From NCBI GenBank assembly GCA_021495925.1, contig JAKEKT010000014.1:248001-312000 (forward strand): 64,000 nucleotides of DNA, written 5' to 3'. Positions within the stretch are counted from its first letter, which is position 1; each line of letters begins with the position of its first letter. A program made the translations under genes and the position numbers. The notes below the pieces were generated by a model. The model was not told where the DNA came from. It saw only the letters and a list, made by a program, of their open reading frames with translations, and made no database searches. Source of the DNA: Diplodia intermedia. Its lineage: Eukaryota; Ascomycota; Dothideomycetes; Botryosphaeriales; Botryosphaeriaceae. Below are positions 9,801-21,545 of the stretch, one piece after another.

Positions 9801-12800
9801 GATCCCAGAACACCAGGCTGACGCCGTGATCCGACAATACAGACAATTGCAGACCTAGACAAGCGCTCGGCCCAACGTCCAAAAGGAGTCCAGGCGAAAG
9901 GAACGAGAGGAATGCGAATGATGCTGCCACTCTGGATAGCTGCTGCGTCAATTCGTCATCTGTATGGCATGCATGTTCCAAGAGTAACATGCCCTATCAG
10001 AGTTTTTTTTTTTAATGCCGCTGGAATAGTGCATCTCCTCGGCCAATGCCCCGCCACTAGCGGGTATCAAGTGAACAGGAAAGGACAAGGGTTGCGGGTA
10101 ATGCCGGCTGAATGTTCCGATCAAGTGGCATGGGGATGAATCGGCCACCCCATCCGCGACTATTGCTTGTTGGAGCGAACCGGCGACCAGGGATCTTTCA
10201 CCAGCCAGTTTGAGGGAAATCAACTTCATGACGCAGGGTGACGAATTGGTCCATCACGGTGAGAAGATATGGGTTGGGGGAGAAGAAGAGAGAAGTTGCG
10301 AACGGAATGAACTATACAATACCCGTACCGTTATTTCAGGGAAGCCGGTGCCGCCGCTCGCTTCCTGAGGATATATCTCAACGGTTTTGCAGGCAGCAGG
10401 AGCAAGGGATGGAAGGCTATTGGGGACCCACAAGGGCAAAAGAGTTAGCAGAAGGTATAAGAATAAATAAATAATCCCACCAACCGGCAAGACGGACCAC
10501 TTTTTCTTCAATGGAATAAAAACCCGCTGAAGAAAACCCCCACCCCACCCCCTGAACAAGGGTGCGTGGGTGAGGGCCGAGGGCCCGGGGTGGGGGGAGG
10601 TTGCGATCGATCGGAACCCCGCCGCCGCAACTTCTTGGGTGGACAACCTACCCACCGGATTTCGTTGTTGAAACATGAGCGGCATCCGTTGTTTTCTTTT
10701 CTCCCTTCTGCGGGCCAGGCGGTCAAGGTCAGCTCTCGTGGTAAGTGTTGATTGGTGGTACCTTTTTTCTTTTTGCCTTTCCCCCCTCCCCTTGGCGCCC
10801 GGGAATACCTGGTCAACCCACCCTGTCTGACGACGACTATGGGTTCCGCACCGAGGTAAAGGCGTGTCCCGAAGGCAGAGGTTGCATGGCAGCTTCGGCG
10901 AGGATGCGTTGCTATTGTGAACAGTTGTCGATTTTTGCCACCAAGAAAGAGAAGGGAGATGGAACTTGCCTACTCAGCACCAGCAGCACTACTACCACCA
11001 TCACCTCTGCACTTTTTCTCTTAATTCATGGTGGATATCTCCAAAAAAAAAAAAAAAACACCCCTCCCGAGGCTGCGCTGGGTAGAGAGGGAAAGCGAGC
11101 ACGAAATTCGAACGTTATCGACCCACTCAGTTTCTGTGCAAGGTACTGTACGTCGTAGTCCCATAGTCGAAAGGCAAGTGAGCTACTACTGTCTGAAAAA
11201 GAAAGGAAGAATCCAACAACGGCGGTCGGTAAGCTCGTGTCGTGCCCAGGCATCTCATGTCGTCGTATGTTTCCCGCATGCAAAACCGTTGGATCCTTGT
11301 TGCCTCAAATTTACCATGGCCTCGGGTACTTGTGTTGGCATGTACGCACGCACATGGTCTTTGCCATGTAGGCCGTGAAACATGAGGTTGTGTGTAGTCA
11401 CCTCTTCATTTTAGAAATGCTATTTGGGTGGGGGTGGGGTGAGGTGGAGGTGGCGGTGGGCCTGAGGCGGACAATTTGTTGGTGTTGGTCGTGGATTGTT
11501 GGTAGCACGCGCGTTGGACTGGGATCGCATGATCCGAGAACGAACAATGACCCGGGCGGCCGGCTGTCTACTATTGTCCATTCCGAAGCACCGGGCCTCA
11601 ACGAACTCTTGACGCGTTGGCGAAAGCGGAACAAAAAAGAACGTCCGGGAGCGGTGTAAAGGGAAAAAAGTTTCATCGATCTAGATCCCTCTCACACGGG
11701 TTGTTCTGGACCGGTCCTTTTGCTTTTCTGCATCATGTATATGAGGTACCTACATACGAACATGCAATGCACAATAGGGCACACGACAGGGCAGTGTGGC
11801 ACCGAGAACACCCCAACATGCCGGGCGGGAACCAAACGTCTTCTCCGGTTTCCCGAAGCCATGGCGGAAGGGCACAGGAGAAAACAAAGCATGAGCATGA
11901 TGGTTCGACTTTCTGTTCGATCCATTTTTTTTTCTTAACATCTGGTGACATCTACAGCTCAAGTGCTCTCTTGGCTCTGTTCACGACATGCTGTATGTAT
12001 GTACAATGCATTGCGAAATTGGAGGAGTTGACTTCAGGTCTAGACTTTTGGCTCTTGTCCGAAATTCTCTTTTGGCTATCTAATACAACGTGAAAGTTGG
12101 CCGAATAAATGTATAACGTGGAAAAAGGGTTTGAAGAATGGAAAGAAGAAGGAGAAGAGGGGTATGATTCGTACATCGTTCGACAGGTGAGGTCATCAAA
12201 GGCTACAAGAACATGGTGGATGAGAAAACGCCTAAACCGATCCGAGTTCCAACAGGAAGGAGACAATAGCCCAGCAGAAGAAGAGAAGAAGAACAGCACC
12301 ACTGCGCACGTGGGAGCACAGCAGCATCGAGATCGTGAAGTTGAAATAACGAAGCCGGAACCGTTTCCAAGCACGGCCGGCCGAGGAAGATCCGAGCCAT
12401 GAATCTCGGCCTCCAGGGACCACACACAACCCAGGGTCTGCGCACAGCGACAGCAACATCAAAAAGACGATGGCGCGCAAAGGAGCGATGACGACGGCGG
12501 AGCCAAGCAAAATAGGGTACGTCAGTCGGAACCCACTCCCGCAAACGAGAGCCTGGCCCATCTATCCGCTGCGGGCGATCAAACGTTCTAGATTGAGCCG
12601 CACGGCTTTTGCTCTCATCGGGGCAAACGATTGACCAGGGATGGCGCTATTGAAAATTTCCTCTTTCGCAACCAGGACGGAGGGGTCGGTGGCCAGCCCT
12701 GCGTAACTGACGTGACCTTCGTTTCGACGACCGGTCAAAGACGCTGCGCCAAGGCAGAGAGAAGAGGCGGCACGGGAGGCCGAACGAGGCGTTCCTGAGC

Positions 12801-13873
12801 ATACTCTGACCCGTGCCGTCCCGTTGCTGCGGCGTCGGTAGTGCGGCATGGCAGACGACCATCTGACGTCGGTTGCGCTTTTGCGATCGACAGCATGCTC
12901 CAGATGGTGGGCATGCTGTGGTTCGTTCGGCGGGCGTATCCGCGCACCACGGAGCCTGTGCCTTGTCCGACGCGGGAATAATGTCAGACGCATGCTCGAC
13001 GCCTCTGCCCCGGATGGGTGAAGATGTTCGGCCGAGTTCCTCCAATGGTGGGACACGTCGGAGAGGCGGAGCGCAGGAGGGGAGGGAGAAGCAGCACAAG
13101 CAATGCAGAACCGTTCGACTTGTGCATCTGCATGTTGCATACCGGTGCACAGCCAGTGGCTGTGGGTGCTTTTCCTGCACTGGCGCTGACGTGCATGTGC
13201 GGTCACTGCCGCAGCAGACGAACAGCCTATCTCCCTCCAGCGGATCCCTCATCTTAATCGGCCTTTCCCCCTCATCGCAAAGCGGCAATTGTCCGTTGCT
13301 GCCCGCGTGTAGAATGCGGGAGCGGAAGGGCCAGTCCAGAGCGCAGGCCGAGATTGCGGCATCGAGATTTGTCGGACCATCGAAGATTGCCTTGGGAGAA
13401 AAGGTGACCCATTGGCAGGGCGCGCCACAGTGAAGGCGCTCACCCCACACGTGAGGGTGCATCAAGTCGTGTGACCACAGCAGAACAGCACCGCCAGCCG
13501 ATCGCCCCAGACAGGCCAAAGAATATTTGCGTGCTACCGTGAAAACCCGGGAGAGAAACGTTCCGGCGTGCATATGCCGTGTGACGAGCCACTCACGGCA
13601 AAACACTGCCGCCTGGGCTGGTGGTGCGGAGAGACAGAGAAAAAGCGCAGACTGCGCGCGTGAGCAGGCACCGGCGGGCAGGCGAATGGGGGCGAGGCGC
13701 CGGGAAGCGCTAAAGGAAGTCCAAATGCGGGGGATCGAAATAGTAAGGATGATCGGCGGCGGAAAGTAGAGAGGAAGGAAGAAAAGAAGCCGCGCCTAGG
13801 CCCGAGCCCAATCATCAGAACGCCAGGCACACCGCTCCAGAGACCACACGTGTGGTGGGTGCATGCGCCGCCG
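9801..13873. other. 4.1-kb gene-poor interval
   Basis: I see no credible gene here. The interval has pyrimidine-rich and purine-rich runs, a 16-nt A tract at 11043-11058, a T run near 10005, and overlapping short ORFs without recognisable domains. The largest frame, about 320 codons on the minus strand at 12647-13606, has no recognisable motif. Base composition is ordinary and there is no RIP-like TpA excess. It may hold the 3' UTR of the zinc-finger exon and transcripts or regulatory DNA of the small gene at 13874-14146. Confidence 0.5.
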
Positions 13874-14146
13874 TTAGCGGGGTTTGCCGAGCGTGAACCG
13901 GCGCAGGCGATTGCGCATCGTGTCACTGGTCGGGCTGGTCGGGCTCGACGGCATCGACGAGTCTGCTGACGACGAGGACGAGGTGGACGCGCCCGAGTTG
14001 CTGTCCTTGCGCGGCTTGGTGGAGTAGTCGCCGCTGGTCGAGCAGCGCCGTTGCGTCTCGGCGAGGATGTCTTCGAGGCTGACGTTGTAGCCCGAGTAGG
14101 TGGGCTGCGTCGTGGTGTCGAGCACTTCGATGAATTTGGACGCCAT
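13874..14146 (-). CDS. Small Ser-rich hypothetical protein (90 aa)
   Basis: This is an intronless 90-codon frame. The first ~40 residues are ordinary in composition and look structured or conserved (MASKFIEVLDTTTQPTYSGY, then VSLEDILAETQRR). A Ser/Thr/Pro-rich linker with short serine runs follows, and the C-terminus is very basic (MRNRLRRFTLGKPR). There is no signal peptide or membrane segment. I do not recognise the family. The composition, the clean ATG and the isolation in a long gene-poor stretch argue for a genuine, possibly regulated gene. Its long flanks (4.1 kb downstream, 6.7 kb upstream) are unusual in this otherwise dense region. The frame could still be chance. Confidence 0.55.
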   Translation of the reverse strand: MASKFIEVLDTTTQPTYSGYNVSLEDILAETQRRCSTSGDYSTKPRKDSNSGASTSSSSSADSSMPSSPTSPTSDTMRNRLRRFTLGKPR

Positions 14147-17100
14147 TTCGGATGGTTCGGTGCAGGGACGCCAGGCAAGTTCGGGACCCTTTGGGATTTT
14201 TCCTTCGGTTTGGAGCTGGGCGAGAGAGGAACGGGGGGATTTAGTAGTGCGGCGGGCGGATCGGCGTCCGGAAGGGGCAATTCGCGACTTGACTTTAAAT
14301 AGAGGTGGCGAGGTGGTGGGCTGTTGGGGGACGAGATCTGGACTGCCTGAGGTCTGCAGGGGACCTTATACGTTGCGGATCTAAGGCTGGGGGTCGGAGG
14401 TGGAATCTAGCAGGCTGCATGGACATGGACAGGCCAGACCCTTTTCAAAGAAAGGGGAAGCCACCCGGGCACAGCTCGGCCGGGTAAGGCTCTGGCTGGT
14501 TGCTGGCGTGGAGAGCGGCGCTGCCCACGCGCATCAACGCGCGCCCCACGAGACGACGACATTGCCGATCGCCCGCGGCCTCTGCCACCCCTGTCTGGAG
14601 CCGAACCCTGGCGCTGCCTCGGGCGCGTGCCTTGACGATGATTACTCGGACCGGCGGGCTCGACGCGCGAGCCTTACGACGCTGCTGATGAACGACAGGG
14701 CGATCCTTCTGTGCGACCTCGCGCTGCTAATTCTGGCGTGGCTGCAGCGGCGCGTTGGCTCGGCCCCGGCCCCGGCTCCGGCAGCTGGCAGCAGCCCGGC
14801 CAACTCGTCGGCGGAGATGCGTAAGGTACATCCGCAGCCTGTTGTTTGGCTTGATGCCTGCTGCGCTCTGACGCAGGGCCGCGCAGGGGTGCCGAGCCGG
14901 GGCCTTCCTGGGCGCTGTTCTCGCCGCCTCTCCCCTCCGTTCTCCATCTTTTCCCTGGTCCCCGGCCACCGCCCACCTGCCGCCAGTCGGCCTCTGCCCA
15001 TGCTGCGTGACCTCACTGCCCGAGCGCCCCATCTCACGCTAGTTGCGACACCGCAAGCGGCGGAAGCTGTGGGTCTCCGCCGCCCGCCGCGGAAAGAGCA
15101 GCACTGTGGCACTCGCGTGCCCCGCCAGCGCTCAGCACTCAGCACTTCAGCACGGCGGCAACCGGCACCCGCGAATCGCGCGCATAACAAGGACAGCAGC
15201 GCATCTGGGGATGAGTGACGTCTCGGAGGAGGCCTCGCGGTTGCGACAGCAAACGAATGAAGACAGGGTCCTGCTGGCTAGCTGCTCCTGCTAGTTTGCT
15301 CGGTGCCGCGATCCGCGAACGGCCGCCTCTTTGCTGTCTGCTTATTTCCACGTTATTAATACAAGCGACGCGACCTCTCTCCGCACGCCTCGCCGCTGAG
15401 GCTGCGAGGATGCATCTTCCCTGTGGCGGCCTCGCAGATTGTACCTCGCTGCTCATTTCCGCACCTGTCGAGGCGCGCTTTTGGGACGCCGTGCCTGCTG
15501 CACGCCCAGGGCCAGGTCTTCTCCCAACCATCCTCCCATCATCCCTCCGTCGACGACACTGACTGGCCATCGCCAACGCGTCTCGGAGGCGGGCGGAGTG
15601 GCCTTGCCTGACTTGGGAGCCCATTTTTCCCCCCACGCACCTGACGTCGGCCATCATGCTCAGCCGCTTCCTTACGAATCCGTTTGTGTCAGGCAAGGAA
15701 GCAGAAACAACAGCCGTCGTGTGCGTCACACAACCCTGCTGCGGTCAGCTTCACAAGCAAGCGCGGGATTGCGCGGACGAGCTGTGGCGAAAAGACACGA
15801 CCACGAAACACTTGACGCAATCGACGACAAGCGCGATACAGAGAGGATGAGTGGATTATAAGGTTCGCCGTGCGTTCCGGTCGACGTCCAGCCAGCCGTG
15901 TCCCTGGGCGGAGAGGAAGCTTAGCGCGGCGTGGAAAGCGGGCCGGCGATGACTGCTCGCTTTCGTCGGTTCACGTTTGCCATGGTGAATTGGCGTTGTG
16001 CTATATTCGCGGGCTGCAAGGCTGGACGCGTCTGGCGGCAAGGTGGCAGATGCGGCATCGATCAGCTCTGACGTCGTCGTTGTGGCTACTCCCGTCCCTT
16101 GCGAAAGCTCCGTTGCTGCTAACTGCAACGAGCATCTGCACCAGCGCCGTTGGCCCGGAACGACCTAGCCGCCCTGTCTCGCTCGGCAAAAGCAGCACTT
16201 CGTCTTCCTCTTTTTCGTATGTCTGACAAAGGCGTCGGATTCCCGACCGCTCTCGCAACCCACACGCTACGGGGACCGGGGGTAAATCATATCTCCACTG
16301 TATCTCGTACCTTAACGTCGGCATTGACTAGCCAGCATGGCGTGCATCCCGGATTGCGACAAGTCGATCGTCGCGCGGGAAAACGGTGAGGTCGGGATTG
16401 TCGTTGCAGCAACAAGATGTCGAAGAAACGTGGGGGGTGGCTGCCACGCTTCGTTGTTGGTCAGTGGAGCGGGTGGAGTGCGGACGCTCGAAAACTGTCA
16501 CTGCTGCGCCCCACACGACCACACCACTCGCCCACCGCGAAAGCACTGGAAAAAGGGAAGCATTGCGCGCTAATGTGCGATGACATCGCGAAGGCACATC
16601 TGCCTCAAGCGCACAGCGCGCGTCTCGAGTCCTGAAACAGATCAACCGCGCGCTGGCGAGGGAGAAAAGGTTATGACGACCGCTTCAGCACAGCCCTACC
16701 TAAGCCGCTCGCTGCTTTCTGCACGCTCGATCGCCATAGTCGGGCGGGATATCACACAAGGCGGCGGCATCCAAGACAACCAACCGGACGCCTATCCCGC
16801 CCCCGCCTTCTTGCCAGCATCGAGGAATACAAATGCAAGGACGACGAAGGCGTGCATCTGTCTCGCCGCCACATTTCCTTCTTTCGGTCGCCGGAGGTTT
16901 CGGAGGCGTGTTGCTGCACACCAGAACCGGAGCGTACCTCCGTCGCACCGGTGGGATTCTGTGCCTTCCATACGGGCGGTCGGATTTAGCTAGGTGTCCA
17001 GCGTTGGCTTCCGCCTCCGCTCGCATTGACCTTCCAACATGACTAGCTAAACAGGTGCACACGTGCCTCTTTCTCTTTCCGCCCGTCTTTCCCATCAAAG

Positions 17101-20100
17101 TGAGCACGAAAGAGGAAGCTCGGCAGAGCTTCAGGAACCGGGGGCAGGGCGGCAGGACCCACAAACATGAGAAGCAGAGCAAATCCGGCAAAAATGATTC
17201 AAGACGGTGAGGAGAGGACTGTCGATGAAAATCACGCGCTTCCCGCGCTCCATAATGGCGGGGCGCGCCGGCTCGTCTGTCGTCGTGGAGTTCAGGCCGG
17301 GGGGCTCTGAGAGCGGTACTTGCAAAGGTCGCTACCACCCGGCTGGATGTCGACCGGTGATGATGGATGGAGACCATGTGGGAACAACGGACGGTTGACG
17401 ACCAATGGCCTTGCGTTTTTTGCATACAGATCGGCGGGACGGGCGTGCGGGTTGCTGCTGCGCATTGACCGAAGACAATCTTACCGGAGTAGGTAGGAAG
17501 GAAAAACTCCTCCCTCCCTCTCTCTCGACACCATCTTGATGGCATGAGGGAAGCGTGACAGGAAAGCATGCTGCATGCAGCACAGTAGCGCTGCGCGTGA
17601 GCGAGCAACGAGTCAGCAACCGCTTGTTCTTGCTACTTTGCTCAGCAGCTGCCATTCCACGCAAGCCGCGCAACTCTACCCGGGGCACAGAAAGGACCGG
17701 GGACTTCCCTTTTCCCGTTTTAAGAAGCAACGAATGGAAAGTAATGAATTGGCGGGGGAAGGCACCGTTCAGACCCCGTCGGGGCGTGTGCATTGCGCAA
17801 TATTTGTCCCTCCCTGGACCAGCTGGCGCACTGGCGTAGGCGCACGAGGCGTTGGCGTTGTTGGCGTTGGTGCTGGCGTTGGCTCTGGCGTTGGCTCTGG
17901 CTTTGGCGCGCGTCGACGCTTTGGTTAGTTTGGTACCGGCATCTTCTACTGCCACCACTGTCTGTCGATTTGCCAGCGGTTTGCGGTGGCCAAAAAAACG
18001 TTGATAATGCAAGTATTCGTAAGTCTCCAGCCCTGTGGCTTGCATTAGGGCGGCGGTGCGTATCTCTCCTTCTGCAACAAACGACGTCGAGCAATCAGGG
18101 TCTGCATTCCTGGCACGAGGGGGAAGGGGAGCACCGCGGCCGCACATCCCTACCCAATGCGGCGAGGCTCGGCTATCTCGTTTGAGTAAGTGATCTGACC
18201 AGGTAGTGCGCAACGACGAACCACACATGCCAGATCTGCTCTTCTTTTTTTATTTTCGCCTCATCGGAATCCTTCCGTCGCCGTCCTGAACGTGAACCAG
18301 AAAACAACGCAAAGCTCTGATGAGACGAAGAACGCATTGGTAATCAAGGCGCAGGGCGAACAACCAATCGAACGCCGTCCATCCATATACGTCGACGAGA
18401 TCAGACGCAAGCCTGAAACGAACCACGCCTGCCACAGAGACAAGCCGTTGCGACCCAATCGTCGATCAACGCCAATCGAACAAAACGCTTCTTCAGGGTC
18501 TAGTGGGGCGGTATGTAGGAGGCTAAAGTAGAGCAAGCCTCCGAAGTACTTAGTCGATCGACGCTACGTACTAAACTCGCTCGCTCAAGTGACGGGAACC
18601 GGTCTCGGGAATAACGACGCTAGCTCGCGCACGCCGCCTTCTTCATCTTCCATCGTTCGTGTTCGTTGGATCGGTTCGCCGGCGCCTCTGCGGTGGGCGA
18701 GAAGATGAATAGAAGACGAAAAGAACGCACTACTTGCAGTTAGCAGTTGTGGCTCAAGGTCCGTCCCATTCTCGTACCACTTCCTTTCTCCATTCCATCC
18801 GTCCGTTCGTCCCGCTAGTGGGTAGAACAAGTGCTTTGGGCTCAAATCCTCCGTCGTTGGCGTCGGCACGGAGCCGAGCATCGAGCGGCGCGACTCGCAG
18901 GAAAGGCGGGGATGTCTTCGGTCAGAGAAGTAACCGGGGGCATCCGTGGCGAACGGTCGTGGAACGGAGTAGTGAAGCGAGTTCGGCAGACTGATGGCAG
19001 GAGGAACTGAGTGAGTAGTGATGGACGAGACGATACCACCCGGTTCGAAGGACAGATAGGGTTTCAATTCGATCCCGACACTAGTATCAGTATACAGGCC
19101 AGCGCCAACCATCGGTGCTTTGAGTCGCTCCAAAGTTTGGACTCCATATCCATCCATACCGCAGTACTGGTCTTTGCTCGCTCTCGCACTCATCGCGGCG
19201 TTACCCGTCACGCGAGCCCTCCCGCCCACGGGCCATGGAATAACCTCCACCAACCAGGCTCTAGGCCCGAACACACCTACCCCGAACGACGGTAGTTTGC
19301 GATGGAAGGGAAGAAAGGGATCCCTTACTCTCGTGCGCCCTAATCCCCCGCATAACCCCGCACTTTCTCAACGAACCGTGCCTGTGCGTACAGCAGGGCA
19401 ACAGCACACAGCGCTTCCTAGTTCGGTATTGGCTGATACTCCAGCTACGTCAAGCAGTGTTTGAAGAGGCGGGGGAAAGGAAAGATTAGGCATGGCTATG
19501 TACAAGGATACATCTACAGACCCCTTGTTCCTTTTCTGTTGTGACACTACTACGCCTCCACGGTGATGTCATTCATCGTTGCACTGCACAGTTGATCTAC
19601 ACTTATTCCAACACAACTTTGTCTATTTTTGGGGAATAAGGCATCGGAACGGATGAGGAGGTGGCAAGCGATAACTGTCTGTTATTGCTGAGAACGAACG
19701 ATCCTGAGACCTTCCGAATCGTGGCAAAAAAAAAAAAAAAAAAGGGAAAGCGAAGACGGGGTCGATCAAACAAGTGACGCAGCCCTGTAGAGAGCCATGC
19801 ATCTTCTGCCTCGGCAGAGGAGGGTCTGATTCTGATACAAGTGGCTATGCCAGAGGAAAGCCAAAGCATGGCGAGGGAGAGGAAAAGAAGCAGCTTTCCC
19901 CTTTGGCTCCTGCCAGCACTGACGGGCAAAGAGGAGCACGAAAGAACGACGTCATATTTCGAGTCGTGGAACGTTTGCCGCGGCTTGTTTTACCGCCGAT
20001 ATGCAGAGACGAGGCCCCCATAGAAGGCAGCTCCTGTGCCGGCTCAAGCGAAGGTAAAAAGGCAAATAGATGGTGGAACGATGAGGATGGTATCCGAGTC

Positions 20101-20881
20101 AGATGTCGTTGACTCGTGAGCAAACGTTTTGGTCCGATGCGGTGAAGCATCGCGCTCTCGGACAGCGTGCGAAGAGTTCAAACTTTTACGGCGATCGCCG
20201 CCGAACGAGATCGATCTAGCGGATACGGCGGAAAGACCAGGGCTGTTGATGTCTTGAAAAGATGCCAAGGTAGACTGTGTCTGCGCCTGGGAGAATGGAC
20301 TACAATTGAAGGTATTGTTCATTTTCTTAATTGCTTGCTCTCTACCATGGTAGAAGAGAAGAAGAATATATCCTATGGAATAAAGCCCGAGATCCACGAC
20401 TGAAGGAAGCAGACTGAATTGAGAGGAGTGTTGTTCTCGCATCAACTATAGACGTCCACCCCACGGAGCGTAGGCGATGGACGTATATGCTCGTGATGCT
20501 ATGCCGGTACTTACCGCTGTCGGCGCCACTTGGTCCGCACGCCTCCCGATATCCCCCCGCCTACACGGAGAGCGGGCCAATTGGGGATCATGGTTCGACT
20601 CAGGGCTCTCATATGCATCGGGGGTAGAGCGAGGAAACGGAGACAGCACACTAGGTCCATCTGGGACTTGCGCCGTCATGGACTGCCGACTGCGCCCCCG
20701 CGAAAACTAAGTTGTTTTGTTGTGCCTTCTCGACGGGATGCTGACGTTCCGGAAGATCCGATCATGAGCGTAGGAATCGCGTGCCATGTTCGTCCACCAG
20801 CTTGGCCGGGCTAACGCAGGACCCATACCCTCAAACGCCATTGCACGCATCATAGGCAAAGCTCAGAAGAAAGCATCGTCA
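14147..20881. other. 6.7-kb gene-poor interval
   Basis: No gene could be supported over 6.7 kb. Long frames exist (14400-15218 plus strand, 18585-19274 minus strand) but overlap equally long antisense frames and show no domain. The interval carries a GGCGTT-type tandem tract near 17850-17910 and an 18-nt A tract at 19726-19743. Composition resembles flanking genic DNA and there is no RIP bias, so it does not look like a decayed transposon. It could be the upstream regulatory region of the 90-aa gene, or contain non-coding transcripts that cannot be recognised by eye. Confidence 0.5.
17849..17910 (+). repeat. Imperfect GGCGTT/GGCTCT tandem tract
   Basis: Repeated units of the form GTTGGCGTTG and GGCGTTGGCTCT run for about 60 bp. 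This is low-complexity microsatellite-like sequence in a gene-poor interval and has no coding role that I can see. Confidence 0.7.
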
Positions 20882-21345
20882 TCAAACTGCATCGCGAGGT
20901 GGTCAGCAAAAAGGCGCGTCCTCGTGCAAGGTTACCCATGCGTTGAAGAAAGGACTCTCGACGCTCACCATTCAGGTAGTCAGCCGCCATGAGCAGCTCG
21001 AGGCACAGCTCAGGCGGAATATCCATGTCTGGGACGTCCTTGGTGTCCTTGTGCTTCTCGTTGTAGTACAAGTACTCGCAGACCTTCTCTAGCACCACGC
21101 CGTTGATGTTCTCGAAGACGCAGCGGTTGCTTTTTGCTTCGGCGAAGTTGTCTGTAGGGGCATCGTCAGTGACACCCGTCTTAGAAGTATGATGATGGGT
21201 CGGGATGAGAAGGAGGCGTACTGGTGGGATCCAACATGCGCCTGATGGCGCCCGAGATGTTTGCCGCCGAACGCAGCACCTTGAACTCAAAGCCGTCGCG
21301 GGAGACGAGCGTCACGTATTCGGTCGTTTCAGTGGACGACGCCAT
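20882..21345 (-). CDS. elc1: Elongin C (Skp1-fold adaptor)
   Basis: Three exons (21222-21345, 20969-21151, 20882-20886) give 103 aa, close to yeast Elc1 (99 aa). The protein begins MASSTETTEYVTLVSRDGFE. It contains the family signatures FEFKVLRSAANISGAIRRML, NRCVFENINGVVLEKVCEYL and IPPELCLELLMAADYL. The last exon supplies only the final split codon and the stop, giving ...DYLNV. Elongin C is the BC-box adaptor of cullin E3 ligases and has roles in transcription-coupled degradation of RNA polymerase II. The gene is head-to-head with the oar1 reductase, with 200 bp between starts. Confidence 0.92.
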
Positions 21346-21545
21346 GATGGAGGGGCCAAGAGTTGCTAGGGTGCTGAAGCGTTGGTGTGCAGTGATGGAG
21401 AGGAGGAAGAAAAGGCGTCGGGTCGTGGCGGCTCCAGGCTTTGAACAAAAGAAAAGCTCGAGCGCGACGCGAAGGCACGAGACCTCGCGTCGCCGAGAAG
21501 CGCGCACCTTCAACCACCAACCTTCGAAAGAGCGTATACAATACA
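21346..21545. promoter_or_regulatory. Shared 200-bp divergent promoter region (elc1 / oar1)
   Basis: Only 200 bp separate the start codons of the minus-strand elongin C gene and the plus-strand reductase gene, so the two 5' UTRs and promoters must overlap or abut. No motif is assigned; the call rests on geometry alone. Confidence 0.6.

Noticed and set aside
12647..13606. 319-codon minus-strand frame in the gene-poor interval
   Set aside because: Cys/Arg/His-rich composition without any motif, heavily overlapped by plus-strand frames; looks like chance.
14400..15218. 272-codon plus-strand frame
   Set aside because: Ala/Pro/Arg-rich composition typical of non-coding GC-rich DNA, matched by 182-codon antisense frame, no recognisable domain.
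18585..19274. 229-codon minus-strand frame
   Set aside because: No domain, no neighbouring splice support; kept only as a remote possibility for an orphan gene.
19339..19365. CCCTAA / AACCCC-like string suggestive of telomere repeat or telomerase RNA template
   Set aside because: Single degenerate occurrence without tandem repetition or any recognisable telomerase RNA context.
20585..20605. GGTTCGACTC resembling a tRNA B box
   Set aside because: No matching A box, acceptor stem or anticodon arm could be folded around it.
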